Shown: positions 11,495 through 21,671 of the stretch, in pieces
Layout: each line of letters starts with the position of its first letter
Numbering within the stretch: the stretch's first letter is position 1
DNA from: Pseudomonadota bacterium
GTDB taxonomy: Bacteria > Pseudomonadota > Gammaproteobacteria > Xanthomonadales > Rhodanobacteraceae
DNA length: 64,000 nt
Assembly (NCBI GenBank): GCA_021818335.1
Contig: JAKAEJ010000001.1
Coordinates: 1 to 64,000, forward strand
Reading direction: 5' to 3'
Translations under genes and position numbers: made by a program
Notes under the pieces: model-generated
Told to the model about the DNA's origin: nothing
Seen by the model: the letters and a program-made list of their open reading frames with translations, nothing else
The model's database searches: none

Positions 11495-13311
11495 CCGCGC
11501 CCTCGACGCCGTGCGCGCATCAATACGGCAGCGACAGCCAACAGGAGGAGGAAACCGGGCATCAGGAGGAGATTGGCGAGTTCAACCCGAAATCGCAGGC
11601 GATCGACCCGTTCATCGACCTCACGCTCGTCACGACGCAACGCGTCGCGAATTCGCTCGCGCTCTTCGCTCGCACTGTGAAATTCGCCCAAATCTGTGCT
11701 GGCGGCGGCGCCAGGGATGCTGCGCGCCTGCTCAATTTCAAGCAGGCGCCGATCAACCGCCTCGAGCTGGCGGCGCAGCATGCCCTGACGCGCATGCATG
11801 GCCCGCTCGTCTCCCTCGCGTAACGCCATCAATCGGGTCAACGGCCTCGCATCCATCTCTCGACCACGAATGGATATCAACGCACTGGATCCGGTGAGAT
11901 TGTCGACGGTATTCAGGAGGAAGTCGCCATTGTTGGCCACGGGATCAGTGAGGATTTGGTCGAGGAAACGAAGTTTCCTAACCCACAATGCATTGCTGAG
12001 GATGTCCGTATCGGCGACCAAGACAATATCGGCCGGCTTCGATCCTCCCGCCATCCTCCCCGTCAGTCGCGCGGCAAGCACAAAGCGGCCACGGGAACCA
12101 TCCTCCGACGCCAGCACTCGTCGCGCGTCATCCGTTTCATCGAATATCCGCGATACGGGGACGGCCGTTGCATCACCACTGGACTGCAACAAGGGAACCA
12201 TCCGCAGGTTCGCATGCTCGATCTGTTCGAAGCTGCCGGATGTTGCCACATTGATCTTGTGCAAGCCCGCCGTCACGACGTCGTCGCGACTGAGCTCGGC
12301 GGGCCCGAGACCCAGCAGCGCAGCCTGTGGTGCACTGTCTGCAATGGATCCGGCACCGGCGGCAAGTTCCGGATCGATGACCACGCGATCAGGGTCGAAC
12401 GCGACGCCCCATCGCAGGAACAGTGGGCGCAGTGCATTCCACGTTGCCCGCGCGCTTGCCACGGCCTGCATCGGAGGCAGGGTTTCCGGGTCTGGGTCGA
12501 TGAACACCGCGAGATGGCCGCCGCGAAGAACGTAGTCGCGAATCGCGGCAACTGCCTGCGACGAAAGTTGGTCGGGCTGCACGAGAAGCAGTGCGCGCAG
12601 ATCCCTAGGAACCGTCCGCAACGTCCGGCCGTCGAGAACCTGCACCCTGAACAATTGGTCTAGCTCCTGGAAGGCAGTCCATGGCGGTGCCGATCCATCT
12701 TGCCCGTCGGTTACGCCCTCGACTGGGAGGCCGCTGATCAGACCAACACGGGACCGCTGCGAGGTCACCAGTTCATGGATGAGCCGTGCAATGGCGTACT
12801 CGAGGAACGCCCGGCGATCAGGCTGCAGGAACGGAATGACTGAGATCCCTGTGGTTGCGTTGGTCCCCACAAGACCGAAGATGACGCGCTGGCGGTCGGG
12901 ACCGATGGGCGGCGCACTCAGCCCTGCGGCCAGCGCCCGCTCTTCGGACTGGGAACCCGGCTTGGGATCCACCCACTGGACCTGCACCTTGCCCCTTGAT
13001 ACGCGCTGCACTTCGGCCAGGACCATGCGGACGTGCGCTGCGTAATCACTGAGCGCCGGCAGTGCGCCCGCCGACTGCTTGGAAAAGTAGAGCGTCAGAA
13101 GCACGGGCTCTTCGGGCGACCGCGCAATCTGGATGGTTCCCGGAGCCAGCGTGTACTGGTGATGGTCGGTCAGATCCACTCGCCAGCCTTCAAGCAACCG
13201 CGTAGCCAGCAGGACCAGTGCGAGATAGAGGGTCGCCAAGGCCACGGCAGCCAGGAGGCTCTTCAGAACGCCGGCGAAGCGCCGACGATTCACCGGCGCG
13301 GCTCCCAGCAT
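11491..13311 (-). CDS. GldG-like ABC transporter auxiliary component
   Basis: N-terminal TM, VDLTDHHQYTLAPGT, long soluble domain and C-terminal TM. Confidence 0.8.
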   Translation of the reverse strand: MLGAAPVNRRRFAGVLKSLLAAVALATLYLALVLLATRLLEGWRVDLTDHHQYTLAPGTIQIARSPEEPVLLTLYFSKQSAGALPALSDYAAHVRMVLAEVQRVSRGKVQVQWVDPKPGSQSEERALAAGLSAPPIGPDRQRVIFGLVGTNATTGISVIPFLQPDRRAFLEYAIARLIHELVTSQRSRVGLISGLPVEGVTDGQDGSAPPWTAFQELDQLFRVQVLDGRTLRTVPRDLRALLLVQPDQLSSQAVAAIRDYVLRGGHLAVFIDPDPETLPPMQAVASARATWNALRPLFLRWGVAFDPDRVVIDPELAAGAGSIADSAPQAALLGLGPAELSRDDVVTAGLHKINVATSGSFEQIEHANLRMVPLLQSSGDATAVPVSRIFDETDDARRVLASEDGSRGRFVLAARLTGRMAGGSKPADIVLVADTDILSNALWVRKLRFLDQILTDPVANNGDFLLNTVDNLTGSSALISIRGREMDARPLTRLMALREGDERAMHARQGMLRRQLEAVDRRLLEIEQARSIPGAAASTDLGEFHSASEERERIRDALRRDEREVDERVDRLRFRVELANLLLMPGFLLLLAVAAVLMRARRRGRG

Positions 13312-14024
13312 TGCAGGATCAGGCTCGCACCGCCTAGCCAGACCAGGGTCGTGAGGACGAAATACGCCAGATCGCCTGCGCCCAGGACGCCCCGCGCCAT
13401 CGGACCAAAGTGCGCCAGCATGTCCAGCGCTGCCGATGCACGCACGACGAAAGGCGGCAGTGCAAATTGCGATCCGAGCATCGACGCATCACCCAATACC
13501 AGATAGCCGACCGACGCCAGCATCGCGCCCACGAATGCGGTCACCTCGTCACGTGCAAGTTGCGCAGCAACTGTGGCCACGGCAAGCGACGCGCCGCCCA
13601 GCAATGCGCTGCCGAGGTAGCCGACCAGAATGGCGCGATTGTCCGGCTGGCCCAAGTAGTTCACCGTCAGCCATAGAGGCATGGTCGAAATCAGGGCCAG
13701 CAGGAGCCATAGCCATGCCGCAGCGTATTTGCCGATCAGCAGCGCCGATGGACGCATGGGAAGCGAGCGCAGCAGCTCCAGCGTGCCCTGCGAGCGCTCC
13801 TCGGCCCACAAGCCCATGGCAAGCGCTGCCGTCAACGGCGCAAGCATCCAGGGCATCTCGCTAAAAAGGATCGTCAAGTCGGCACGACCCTTGGCGAAGA
13901 AGTGCCCGGGGAAAAATACGCCAACAGTAGCCGACAGCGAGAAGGCAGCCATTAGCACCCAGTTGCCGGGACGCGTCGCGCGTCCGCGAAGCTCGTGCAG
14001 GATCACCGTTCCGGTGCTACTCAC
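13290..14024 (-). CDS. ABC-2 type permease (GldF-like)
   Basis: Six-TM-like hydrophobic pattern, ERSQGTLELLRSLPM motif; coupled to ATPase. Confidence 0.85.
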   Translation of the reverse strand: MSSTGTVILHELRGRATRPGNWVLMAAFSLSATVGVFFPGHFFAKGRADLTILFSEMPWMLAPLTAALAMGLWAEERSQGTLELLRSLPMRPSALLIGKYAAAWLWLLLALISTMPLWLTVNYLGQPDNRAILVGYLGSALLGGASLAVATVAAQLARDEVTAFVGAMLASVGYLVLGDASMLGSQFALPPFVVRASAALDMLAHFGPMARGVLGAGDLAYFVLTTLVWLGGASLILQCWEPRR

Positions 14025-14992
14025 GCCTCGCCCTCCAAGGCGGCATCAGCCTCGGTGAGACTGTTGAACACGTCCTCCAGTCGTCCCGGTTCCAGCGTCA
14101 GCTCCGAGGGCTGTACGCCATAGTTCGCGAGCAGCGCCTGGACTTTCGGCAACAGTTCCCGCCCCGGCTTCGACAGGACGGTGACGCGGCCGCTGCAGGG
14201 GTCGACCTCGATCGTGTCAACCTCGGGCAGAAGGCCAAGGGCCGCGCGCGCCGGACCGGCGGCGACTGCACTGAAACTGACGGCTCCGCGGTAGCGCGAG
14301 CGAGCCCGGAGCCCCCCCGGGGTGTCGTCGAGAACCAACCGCCCGCGCGACAGGAGGCCGAGCCTTGTACATTGCGGGACCATGTCATCGAGGCGTTGGG
14401 TTGCAACGACAATGGCGCGATCCCGTGAAAGACTGCGCAGCAACGCTCGTACGCTGGCCTGCTCACCAGGGTCAAGGCCATCCCCCGGCTCGTCAAGCAA
14501 CAGAACAGGCGGATCATGCAGGATCGCCTGGGCAATGCCAACACGACATCGCTGCCCCCTGGTCAGCGATGCAACTGGTCGGGCAAGCACGGGTTCGATG
14601 TCGAGCGCAAGGACCGTTTCTTCATAGCGCCGCACCAGTTGGGCGCGGCGCAATCCGCGCAATCGCGCCAGGTAGAGCAAGAGGGCTTGCACCGTTACGT
14701 GCCCGTAGAGCGGCGCACCTTCCGGAAGATAGCCGAGTCTGCGCCGCGCCAGCCGAGGTGCGCGCGCGAGGTCGTGGCCGTCGATGCGGACTATTCCGGC
14801 ATCGGGCATCAGGACGCCGGCCAACAGCCGCAGGACCGTGGTCTTGCCGGCACCATTGCGGCCCAGCAACCCGATCATCTGCCCCTTCTGCACGCGCAGG
14901 GTCAGGTCACCCACGACGCATCGCCCGCCGAACCAGCGTGTAAGGCCTTCGACCTCGATCACGGCGGCTGACCGCCCGGGGCGCCGCACCAC
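14021..14992 (-). CDS. ABC transporter ATP-binding protein (GldA-like)
   Basis: Walker A GLLGRNGAGKTT, signature SLTRGQRCRVGIAQA, Walker B VLLLDEPGDGLDP. Confidence 0.93.
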   Translation of the reverse strand: MVRRPGRSAAVIEVEGLTRWFGGRCVVGDLTLRVQKGQMIGLLGRNGAGKTTVLRLLAGVLMPDAGIVRIDGHDLARAPRLARRRLGYLPEGAPLYGHVTVQALLLYLARLRGLRRAQLVRRYEETVLALDIEPVLARPVASLTRGQRCRVGIAQAILHDPPVLLLDEPGDGLDPGEQASVRALLRSLSRDRAIVVATQRLDDMVPQCTRLGLLSRGRLVLDDTPGGLRARSRYRGAVSFSAVAAGPARAALGLLPEVDTIEVDPCSGRVTVLSKPGRELLPKVQALLANYGVQPSELTLEPGRLEDVFNSLTEADAALEGEA

Positions 14993-15052
14993 GCCCGCCC
15001 GGAAGTCAGGGGCCGGCGCGGTGCGATCATCACTGCAACGCGAGCGGCTGGA

Positions 15053-16360
15053 TCAACCTGCGGTCGCAGCCGAGGCCGGCACGGCTGCACTGGCCGCTGG
15101 CGCGGCCGATGAGGCAGTCCCAACGCTTGCAGCGGGTGCCGGCGCGGCGCTCGAAGCGGGTGCGGGCGGCGAGCTCGCTTGCCCCGGCACTGCCGCGGGC
15201 CCCCACGACAACGGCAGGTAGACTTTGTAGCTACCCTCGCCCGTATTCGGGTCAACGGCCTGCACGACGACGTCATAGAAACGATGCGCATTCGGATCGA
15301 AGCCATAGCCATGCGTCTGGGCATAGGCTTGGAGGTTGTAGCGCATCAGGGGCAACGCCGCCGGGTTGGCATTCTCTAGGTCGCCCTCGAGCGCCTTGCC
15401 GCCGAATGCCATGCGTGCCATCACATTGCCATCGACGATCAATGCGCCGTTCTTTTCCCACGTACCTGGTGCTGCACTTCCGCTGGTGTCCGCTGCGCCC
15501 GGCTGGGTCAAGTCGTAAGGCTGGCCGCCAATGGACAGCGTGCTGGCGTTGATCGGGACCGCCACGTCGAACACGTAGTTCTGGTCACCGAAGTCCGTGG
15601 TGATCGTGATCCGCGGGCCAGCCGCCTTGACGCCAAGCTTCTTCATCGCTGCGTCAATTTCGCCAAGCGCCTTCTGAGTTGCGGTGTCGACTTCCTCGTT
15701 GGTCCGCTTGGCATGGGTGGACACAAACAGGATCGGTTCGGGCGTCGTCTCGACGATTCGCGGATGAACCTGGTCGTAGTCAACGTTTTGGATCGACGCC
15801 AAGACGTTCTGGAGATTGCTGAGCGTGTACTGGACAAAGGAAGCGGGCTCACCATGGATGTAGAGCCGCGAATAACGGTCGAGCAAGTTCCAGCCATAGT
15901 TGACACGGTAGCGCATGGTGACCCGGACCAGTCGGTCGTCGCTGCCCGACCGGTTCACTTCAATCACGAAACGCTTGTCGTGGCCCGACCAGCCATTTTT
16001 CAGCGCCCATTCGATCTCGGCGCTGCCCTGCAGGGACACCTTGCCAGGACCGGGTTCGTCCTTGGTGATGGTCAACGAACCGTTGCCGACCTTGGGGTCG
16101 TTGCTGGTCCAGCTCGTTTCCGCGCCGACGCCATAGGCAGGCCCGGAATAGGTGAATTGCGTCGCCGGGTCATAGGCACGCAACACACCGTAATCAGGGA
16201 AGCGACGGAAGTTGCTGAGTATGTCGTACACCTGCCGCAGGTCATGGCTGACCTCGATGCTCCGGGAGGTGGATCCGTGGTCTGGCATCAATACGCCCAC
16301 CACCAGATAGAGGATCGCCACCATGATCAGGGCGACGATGAATTCAAGGACACGCATCAT
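15053..16360 (-). CDS. SRPBCC / polyketide cyclase-like membrane-anchored protein with Ala/Pro/Ser-rich tail
   Basis: N-terminal TM, SRPBCC-like start (STSRSIEVSHDLRQVYDILSNFRRFPDY), low-complexity C-terminus. Confidence 0.7.
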   Translation of the reverse strand: MMRVLEFIVALIMVAILYLVVGVLMPDHGSTSRSIEVSHDLRQVYDILSNFRRFPDYGVLRAYDPATQFTYSGPAYGVGAETSWTSNDPKVGNGSLTITKDEPGPGKVSLQGSAEIEWALKNGWSGHDKRFVIEVNRSGSDDRLVRVTMRYRVNYGWNLLDRYSRLYIHGEPASFVQYTLSNLQNVLASIQNVDYDQVHPRIVETTPEPILFVSTHAKRTNEEVDTATQKALGEIDAAMKKLGVKAAGPRITITTDFGDQNYVFDVAVPINASTLSIGGQPYDLTQPGAADTSGSAAPGTWEKNGALIVDGNVMARMAFGGKALEGDLENANPAALPLMRYNLQAYAQTHGYGFDPNAHRFYDVVVQAVDPNTGEGSYKVYLPLSWGPAAVPGQASSPPAPASSAAPAPAASVGTASSAAPAASAAVPASAATAG

Positions 16361-16518
16361 TCGGACAGTCTCCGCAGCCTACGGGGCCGGCGGGGACGCC
16401 GGCGGGTTGGGCACCAGCCGGGGTGCCTGACCCGCGGCTGAAGGACGGATGGTAACGGCAAGCCGTTGCCCGCGCCATCGGCGCCGCGACAAACCAGGTC
16501 CGCCGCCATAGGCATAAC

Positions 16519-17160
16519 TCAGACAATGCCCAGTTCCAGCGCCTTGAGTACCGCCCGGGTGCGGTCGCGCACCCCGAACTTGGACAGGATGTTTGAAACG
16601 TGGTTCTTGACGGTGCCTTCCGCCACGGTCAGGGAGTTGGCGATCTCCTTGTTGCTGTAACCGCCAGCCATGAGCCGCAGGATCTCCGTCTCCCGCTCGG
16701 TCAGCGGGTCCGGTTGTTCGAGACTGCGAAAGGACGTGCCGACGCGCTCGATGCCCGCCTTGAGCCGCTGCGTGACGGCCGGCGACACCAGCGAGCCGCC
16801 CGCGGCCACGGTGTGGACCGCCTCAACCAGTTGTTCGAGCGACACGTCCTTCAGTAGGTACCCCCGGGCGCCCGACTTCAGCCCGGCCAGCACCAACTGG
16901 TCGTCATCGAACGTCGTCAGAATCACCGTCGGGGGAACCGCGCCCTTCGCCCCCAACGCCTGCAGCACCTCGATGCCATTCATGCCCGGCATCCGCATGT
17001 CCAGCAGCACGACGTCAGGCCGCACTCTTGGGATGACATCGAGCGCTTGCTCCCCATCCGCGCATTCGGCCACGACGCGTATGTCCTCAGCCAATTCCAG
17101 CAGCGACCGGATACCTTGGCGAACGAGGTTCTGGTCGTCTACGAGGCAGACATTGATCAT
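16519..17160 (-). CDS. NarL/FixJ-family response regulator
   Basis: REC MINVCLVDDQNLVRQGI; LuxR HTH LTERETEILRLMAGGYSNKEIANSL; ATGA overlap with kinase. Confidence 0.95.
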   Translation of the reverse strand: MINVCLVDDQNLVRQGIRSLLELAEDIRVVAECADGEQALDVIPRVRPDVVLLDMRMPGMNGIEVLQALGAKGAVPPTVILTTFDDDQLVLAGLKSGARGYLLKDVSLEQLVEAVHTVAAGGSLVSPAVTQRLKAGIERVGTSFRSLEQPDPLTERETEILRLMAGGYSNKEIANSLTVAEGTVKNHVSNILSKFGVRDRTRAVLKALELGIV

Positions 17161-18341
17161 GCTGACTTCTCCACCGGCAGCCACGCCGTTAGCGAAAACC
17201 CTTGGCCCGGCTCGGCACGCAGCGCCAGTCGCCCACCCACCGCCGCCAATCGCTCGCGCATGCCGTTCAATCCGTTGCCCGGGCGGATCTTAGCCACGCC
17301 GCGCCCATCGTCACGTGCGTCCAGTCGCACTTCCCCACCGGCAGAGTGACTGAATTCGAGCCAAAGATTACGCGCACCGGAATGGCGCGCCGTGTTCGTC
17401 AGAACCTCCTGGACCATGCGCAACATGACCTGGGCACGCTGGGGATCGTCGACGCTGAACGCCGGCGGCAGCTTCAGGTGCACGTTCAGCATCGGCACGC
17501 CCTCGATCAGGCTCCGCAAAGCTTGGCTCAGGTCCAGAGCCTCACCCTGGCGCAGCTCGCTGACCACTTCGCGCACGTCACCGAGCAATTGCTTGGCAAC
17601 GGCTTGCGCCTGGCGAACGGACTCCACCGCGTCCGGCTGGACGCGGTGGCTGGCAACTTCGAGATTCAACGTCAGCGCCGTCAGATGGTGACCAACTAGG
17701 TCATGCAGTTCACGGGCAATCCGCATGCGCTCACCAATACGGCTCGACTCGGCCAGCAGCGCCCGTGTGGCACGCAACTCGCTGTTCAGGCGCCGCTGCT
17801 CCTCGCGCGCCTCGTCCTGCTGTCGGGCGACAGTCGATGTGACGAACATGAGTGCCGCAAACCCCAGGTAAAGCGCCGCCTGCAGCATAGCCGTTCCCCA
17901 ACCGAATCCAGGGAAATCGCGGAACACTGGGATGAGAGCGAGATTTTGCAGGAGCAGCCATGCAACGCCAACTGGCACAGGGAGGGTCCAGGGCAACGCA
18001 ACCGCGACCACGACAAGCAGCAGTGCCGAAAGGCCGCTATGACTGAACCAGCCAACACCAATCGCCGTGGCCGTGAGGATGCCGAGGCCCAGGATTTTCA
18101 ACACAGGGTGCCGCCGGGATCCAAGGCGTCGCGTCAGCAGCCAATAAGTGACGCCAAATAACGCATAACTGCACAACAACAGAAGCAGGCCGATGTCAGG
18201 GTGGCTCAAGCCGCTGACGCGCTTCAACGTCCAGTCAATGCGCAGCAGCGGGATGCCAGTGCACAGGTAGGTGAACAATCCGGCGTAACGCAGGAGCCTG
18301 GTATGGTCGGGTATGGGCCAGCGCACATTCCCATAATGCAC
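17157..18341 (-). CDS. sensor histidine kinase (HisKA_3 type)
   Basis: Multi-TM N-terminus; RIARELHDLVGHHLTALTLNLEVA; HATPase region. Confidence 0.92.
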   Translation of the reverse strand: MHYGNVRWPIPDHTRLLRYAGLFTYLCTGIPLLRIDWTLKRVSGLSHPDIGLLLLLCSYALFGVTYWLLTRRLGSRRHPVLKILGLGILTATAIGVGWFSHSGLSALLLVVVAVALPWTLPVPVGVAWLLLQNLALIPVFRDFPGFGWGTAMLQAALYLGFAALMFVTSTVARQQDEAREEQRRLNSELRATRALLAESSRIGERMRIARELHDLVGHHLTALTLNLEVASHRVQPDAVESVRQAQAVAKQLLGDVREVVSELRQGEALDLSQALRSLIEGVPMLNVHLKLPPAFSVDDPQRAQVMLRMVQEVLTNTARHSGARNLWLEFSHSAGGEVRLDARDDGRGVAKIRPGNGLNGMRERLAAVGGRLALRAEPGQGFSLTAWLPVEKSA

Positions 18342-18452
18342 GGCCGCCGCTTCGACGCAAGCTCTGCATGAATCGACTTGGCGGCTCGTGCCGACATGCG
18401 ATAATCACGGCACTGCGGGGATCATGCCCAAGCCTCGCGCGGAGAATGATGC

Positions 18453-19061
18453 ATGTCCCTGGTGCTGCGCGACGCGTGCGAGGCCGATCTTGACGCCGTG
18501 CTGGCAATCAACAATGCCGCCGGCCCCGGCATCTTGCCGATGGATCAGGCCCGACTGCGCCATCTGTTCGACTGGGCGGACTATTTCCGGGTTGCCGAAC
18601 TCGATGGACACGCAGCCGGATTCCTGATCGCGCTTCGAGAGCATGCGGCTTACGACAGCCCCAATTTCCGCTGGTTTGCGGAGCGGCATCCGGCGTTCGT
18701 CTACATCGATCGGGTCGTAATTGCCGGAAACATGCGTGGTCGCGGGCTTGGCAGGGTGTTCTACGCCGACGTGCACAGTTTCGCGGAAGTTCGCGTGCCT
18801 CTCCTCGCTTGCGAGGTCTTCCTAGAGCCGCCTAATGACGCGGTCGTGCTGTTCCACGGCACTTATGGCTTTCGCGAGCTTGGCCAGCAGGTGATGCCGG
18901 GTACCGGACGCCGCGTGAGCCTGCTCGGAAAGGAGCTTTGCAGCTTCCCGTTCGCCCGTGACACTTACCTTGCACAGGGCCACCTACCCGACTTGCCTTG
19001 GCTGCGGGGTCGAAAAGTGCCGGCGCACGCTCACCCATCCGCGCGGGCGGCAAGGGGCTGA
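18453..19061 (+). CDS. GNAT family N-acetyltransferase
   Basis: VIAGNMRGRGLGRVFYADV acetyl-CoA-binding-like motif. Confidence 0.8.
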   Translation: MSLVLRDACEADLDAVLAINNAAGPGILPMDQARLRHLFDWADYFRVAELDGHAAGFLIALREHAAYDSPNFRWFAERHPAFVYIDRVVIAGNMRGRGLGRVFYADVHSFAEVRVPLLACEVFLEPPNDAVVLFHGTYGFRELGQQVMPGTGRRVSLLGKELCSFPFARDTYLAQGHLPDLPWLRGRKVPAHAHPSARAARG

Positions 19062-19065
19062 ATGC

Positions 19066-19812
19066 ATGGGTACGGAGACGGTCGCGGACCCCGCCTGCGA
19101 ACTCCGCTTCGGCCAGGTTGGCATCGCCAGCGTCCGCGTGCTCGTGAATGACCCAGCGGCGCTGTGCGCGGCGCTCGCGGAACGTGTGCTCAAGGCGCCC
19201 CAATTATTCGCGCGCGCCGCTGTCGTGCTCGATCTTAGCCATCTCGCGAACGATCCGGGCCGCGAAGATGTCTTCGCATTGCTATCGGCGGTGCGCGAGG
19301 CTGGCATGCTGCCAGTCGCACTGGCTTACGGGACCAGTCATATCGAAGCGCTGGCACGAGCGCTGGACCTGCCGCTGATCGCGAAGTTCCGCGCCGGCTA
19401 CGAGCCACATGGCGAACCCGTTGCGACCGCTACCGCGCCGGCGAACTCCGTCCACGCGCCTCCCGAGCCGAACGCGGCCGCCACGATGGGTTCGATGCAC
19501 CATGCCCAACCCGTTCGATCGGGCCAGCAGGTCTATGCCGAGGGACGCGACTTGGTCATTGCCGGCCATGTCGCAGCGGGCGCCGAGGTCATCAGCGATG
19601 GCAACATCCACATCTACGGCAGTCTGCGCGGTCGCGCGCTGGCTGGCGCCAGCGGCAACCCGGGCGCGCGCATCTATTGCCAGAGCTTCCATGCCGAACT
19701 GGTCTCAATTGCGGGCCGATACCGTACCTTCGAGCAAATACCGGAGGATCTTGCAGGGCGATCCGTGCAATGCTGGCTGGATGGGGAAAAACTGGTCGTC
19801 GCACGGCTCTAG
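19066..19812 (+). CDS. minC: septum site-determining protein MinC
   Basis: MinC C-terminal VRSGQQVYAEGRDLVIAGHVAAGAEVISDGNIHIYG; followed by minD/minE. Confidence 0.96.
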   Translation: MGTETVADPACELRFGQVGIASVRVLVNDPAALCAALAERVLKAPQLFARAAVVLDLSHLANDPGREDVFALLSAVREAGMLPVALAYGTSHIEALARALDLPLIAKFRAGYEPHGEPVATATAPANSVHAPPEPNAAATMGSMHHAQPVRSGQQVYAEGRDLVIAGHVAAGAEVISDGNIHIYGSLRGRALAGASGNPGARIYCQSFHAELVSIAGRYRTFEQIPEDLAGRSVQCWLDGEKLVVARL

Positions 19813-19927
19813 CGCCGCGCACGGCTTTGATGGCGTTCGACACGGACGCTGGCGCCGTACGAGCGACAGCGCCAGTGCGGCAAACTGCGGCAGGATATGT
19901 CAGCGTGAATCGGCAGGAGATCAGACC

Positions 19928-20740
19928 TTGACAGAAACCATCGTCGTCACATCGGGCAAAGGTGGCGTGGGCAAGACCACGACCAGCGCATCGCTGGCCA
20001 CCGGGCTGGCTGCACAGGGCAAGAAGGTGGCCGTGATCGACTTCGACGTCGGTCTGCGCAATCTCGACCTGATCATGGGTTGCGAGCGACGTGTGGTCTA
20101 TGACTTCGTCAACGTCATCCATCAGGAGGCAACACTCAAGCAAGCGTTGATCAGGGACAAGCGCCACGAAAACCTCTTCGTCCTGGCCGCATCGCAGACG
20201 CGCGACAAGGATGCGTTGACGCAGGAAGGCGTCCAGCGGGTCCTCGAGGAACTGGGCAAGGAGGGTTTCGATTACATCGTCTGCGACTCGCCCGCCGGCA
20301 TCGAGAAAGGTGCCTCTCTGGCGATGTATTTCGCGGACCGCGCGCTGGTCGTGGTCAACCCGGAGGTGTCCAGCGTCCGCGATTCGGATCGCATCCTCGG
20401 CCTTCTGGCCAGCAAGACGCGCAAGGGTGAGTCAGGCCAGGGCGGTGTCCCCGCGCATCTTTTGCTGACGCGCTACAACCCCGTCCGCGTCGAATCGGGC
20501 CAAATGCTGGGCATCAAGGACGTGGAAGAGGTCCTCGGCCTGCCCGTGATCGGCGTCATCCCCGAGCATGAGAGCGTGCTGATGGCGTCCAACCAGGGTG
20601 TCCCCGTGATCCTGGACGAGGGCTCGCTGGCTGGTCAGGCCTACGTGGATGCGATTGCGCGGCTGCTGGGTGAGAGTCGGCCGATGCGGTTCATCGACGC
20701 GCCGAAGAAGGGACTGTTCAAGCGCATGTTCGGGAGCTGA
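19928..20740 (+). CDS. minD: septum site-determining protein MinD (TTG start)
   Basis: [28 protein letters not shown]; start inferred at TTG 19928 with an upstream AGGAGA. Confidence 0.96.
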   Translation: MTETIVVTSGKGGVGKTTTSASLATGLAAQGKKVAVIDFDVGLRNLDLIMGCERRVVYDFVNVIHQEATLKQALIRDKRHENLFVLAASQTRDKDALTQEGVQRVLEELGKEGFDYIVCDSPAGIEKGASLAMYFADRALVVVNPEVSSVRDSDRILGLLASKTRKGESGQGGVPAHLLLTRYNPVRVESGQMLGIKDVEEVLGLPVIGVIPEHESVLMASNQGVPVILDEGSLAGQAYVDAIARLLGESRPMRFIDAPKKGLFKRMFGS

Positions 20741-20742
20741 AC

Positions 20743-21012
20743 ATGGGTATCCTCGATTTCCTCAAATCGCGGCCAAAAAACACTGCCACCATCGCCAAGG
20801 AGCGGCTGCGCATCATCGTGGCGCAGGAGCGTTCCTCACGGAACACGCCCGACTACCTGCCGATGCTGCGCACCGAGTTGCTGGCTGTCATTCGCAAATA
20901 CGTGCATGTCGATCTCGATGCCATAAATATCCAGGTGGAACGCGACGGAGAACATGAGGTCCTGGAGCTCTCGGTGGCGCTGCCCGAGCACAAGACGGAC
21001 ACCACCGCCTGA
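20743..21012 (+). CDS. minE: cell division topological specificity factor MinE
   Basis: [30 protein letters not shown]. Confidence 0.96.
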   Translation: MGILDFLKSRPKNTATIAKERLRIIVAQERSSRNTPDYLPMLRTELLAVIRKYVHVDLDAINIQVERDGEHEVLELSVALPEHKTDTTA

Positions 21013-21154
21013 TCCCGGGACGGTGCCAGCGTGCTGGGATCGGTTACGGCAACCTTGCACGCTGGCTTTTGATGGCACAGGCATCGGTCGGCATGCGATC
21101 GGCATCACGTTGACGACCCGGTCGGCGCCTGGCGGCGCACACGGTACCCACTGA

Positions 21155-21625
21155 ATGAACGATGTCCTGCGACTTCGCGACACTGGATTCGACGCTCCTC
21201 GATCCCTGCTGGCACGGTACGGCATCAGGTTCACCAAGGTCGCCTCCGGCCAGGCGATACCAGGCAGCTACTGGGGTGACTGCGAGGCGGGAGTCATCGG
21301 CGCCCGCGTCTACGCGCGCGATGACACGCCCGTGCACTCGCTACTGCACGAGGCCTGCCACCTGATCGTGCTGCCGCCCGAGAAGCGGGTACAGGTTCAT
21401 ACGAACGCCACCGACTCCATCGAGGAGGAGGATGCGACGTGCTACCTCCAGATCGTGCTGTCCAACGAACTACCTGGCGTGGGGACCGCCCGCATGCAGG
21501 CCGACATGGATGCGTGGGGCTACAGCTTCCGCCTCGGGAGCGCGAGGGCATGGTTCGAGCAAGACGCATCTGAAGCGCGGTTACTCCTCGAGCAGCGCGG
21601 CCTGCTGCCGGCCAAGGCCGGCTGA
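21155..21625 (+). CDS. uncharacterised protein with HExxH (LLHEACH) motif, putative metallopeptidase
   Basis: [19 protein letters not shown] ... [13 protein letters not shown]; no named family recognised. Confidence 0.7.
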   Translation: MNDVLRLRDTGFDAPRSLLARYGIRFTKVASGQAIPGSYWGDCEAGVIGARVYARDDTPVHSLLHEACHLIVLPPEKRVQVHTNATDSIEEEDATCYLQIVLSNELPGVGTARMQADMDAWGYSFRLGSARAWFEQDASEARLLLEQRGLLPAKAG

Positions 21626-21671
21626 TCGCGGTGCATCTAGAATCGACAACCCATCACAAGGCGCGAGCGAC

